The notes below the pieces were generated by a model. That model saw only the letters and a program-made list of their open reading frames with translations, had not been told where the DNA came from and did no database searches. Positions 29,980 to 30,393 of a stretch of DNA of 30,393 bases are shown here, piece by piece; positions within the stretch are counted from its first letter, which is position 1; each line of letters opens with the position of its first letter. This stretch comes from JAKFYM01 sp964612065. GTDB lineage: Bacteria > Bdellovibrionota > UBA1018 > CAIPTA01. Location: assembly GCA_964612065.1 (NCBI GenBank), contig CAZTCD010000049.1, positions 1-30,393 of the forward strand, in the 5' to 3' direction. The position numbers were made by a program, and so were the translations under genes.

Positions 29980-30393
29980 TGTTCGGCTTCAGGAAAAAGG
30001 TGCTGGGCCTGGACATCGGTAGCCGCTGCGTGAAGGGCATCCTGCTTTCCAAAGGTCGTGGCCAGGTTGCACTGGAAAAGTACTTTTATCTCGATTTGCC
30101 GGAAGCACTGAATGGGGCACCCAGCCCGGAGCTGGTGAGGCAACTGGTAGCTGATCTCGTGGCCGGAGCCGGTCTTCAGAAGTATTTGGTGGCCTCTGCG
30201 ATCGAAGACCGGGAAATGCAGGTGGTAACTTTGTCCCTTCCCGCGATGCCCGAGAATGATCTTCGATCGGCAGTGGTAAGCGAAATCGAGACCCAGTTAG
30301 GAACTGACAGCAAAGAACTGTCCATAGACTATTCCATATTGCCCTCCTCTGACGAGCGGAGTTCACTGCAGGTGCTTGCCTACTACACGAAAC
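29979..30393 (+). CDS. PilM/MshI-like pilus assembly protein, partial at right edge
   Basis: The ATG at 29979 overlaps the previous stop (TGATG), and GAAGGAG lies just upstream. The visible 138 residues begin MFGFRKKVLGLDIGSRCVKG, the actin-like phosphate-1 motif of PilM. They continue with SAIEDREMQVVTLSLPAMPENDLRSAVVSEIETQLG, a typical PilM segment in which the protein contacts PilN and PilO, and the frame is still open at 30393. PilM recruits PilN/O-type proteins at the inner membrane and links them to the assembly ATPase. The C-terminal part lies outside the window. Confidence 0.93.
   Translation, partial: MFGFRKKVLGLDIGSRCVKGILLSKGRGQVALEKYFYLDLPEALNGAPSPELVRQLVADLVAGAGLQKYLVASAIEDREMQVVTLSLPAMPENDLRSAVVSEIETQLGTDSKELSIDYSILPSSDERSSLQVLAYYTK

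Overview
This window looks like chromosomal DNA of a Gram-negative bacterium. It encodes lipoproteins with clear lipoboxes, a beta-barrel outer-membrane protein ending in Phe, many Sec signal peptides and a type IV pilus/type II secretion-like locus. Dense short operons on both strands and moderately high GC are typical of core chromosome. I see no insertion sequence, integrase, phage gene, tRNA, CRISPR array or replication origin. The taxon cannot be fixed from sequence alone. The gene set would fit Bdellovibrionota or another deltaproteobacterial-type lineage, but that is a low-confidence inference.

Left third (1-12.8 kb). This part holds a truncated secreted protein at the left edge, an outer-membrane barrel protein, and a divergent peptide-binding lipid/periplasmic protein of the OppA/DppA type. 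A small parvulin coupled to a methyltransferase follows, then a secreted protein with Asp-rich and His/Gly-rich tracts. Next come a TraB/ChaN-like lipoprotein, pirin, PurT and a secreted protein of possible cysteine-peptidase fold. A chalcone-isomerase-like secreted protein is paired with a lipoprotein. The section ends with a zincin-like protein and a secreted protein coupled to a radical SAM/SPASM enzyme. Several good intrinsic terminators separate these units.

Middle third (12.8-24.3 kb). A leftward three-gene operon with ATGA overlaps encodes a GNAT acetyltransferase, a nitrilase-superfamily amidohydrolase and an atypical SDR. A rightward set follows: a nucleotidyltransferase-like protein, a two-domain glycosyltransferase (GT4-like plus GT2) and a polytopic GT-C-like membrane protein, probably acting on surface polysaccharide. 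Then come an arginase translationally coupled to a PqqD-like protein, a classical SDR, two uncharacterised rightward genes and the RNase P RNA gene.

Right third (24.3-30.4 kb). This is a divergent MSHA-type pilus locus. Leftward, one major-pilin-like gene, three pseudopilin-like genes and a GspF/PilC inner-membrane platform gene are tightly overlapped. Rightward are an ExeA/MshM-like AAA ATPase, a membrane-anchored TPR protein (MshN-like) and the beginning of PilM/MshI. The remaining assembly genes (PilN/O-like, secretin, extension ATPase) are not in the window and would be expected beyond the right edge.

The most unusual signals are these: start codons and Shine-Dalgarno sequences of two pseudopilin genes lying inside the codons of a conserved CGDxDD motif of the preceding gene; a pilin carrying an extra domain on an oligoglycine linker; a pseudopilin lacking Glu5; the arginase-PqqD pair with an apparently leaderless promoter; and the GNAT-nitrilase-SDR cassette.
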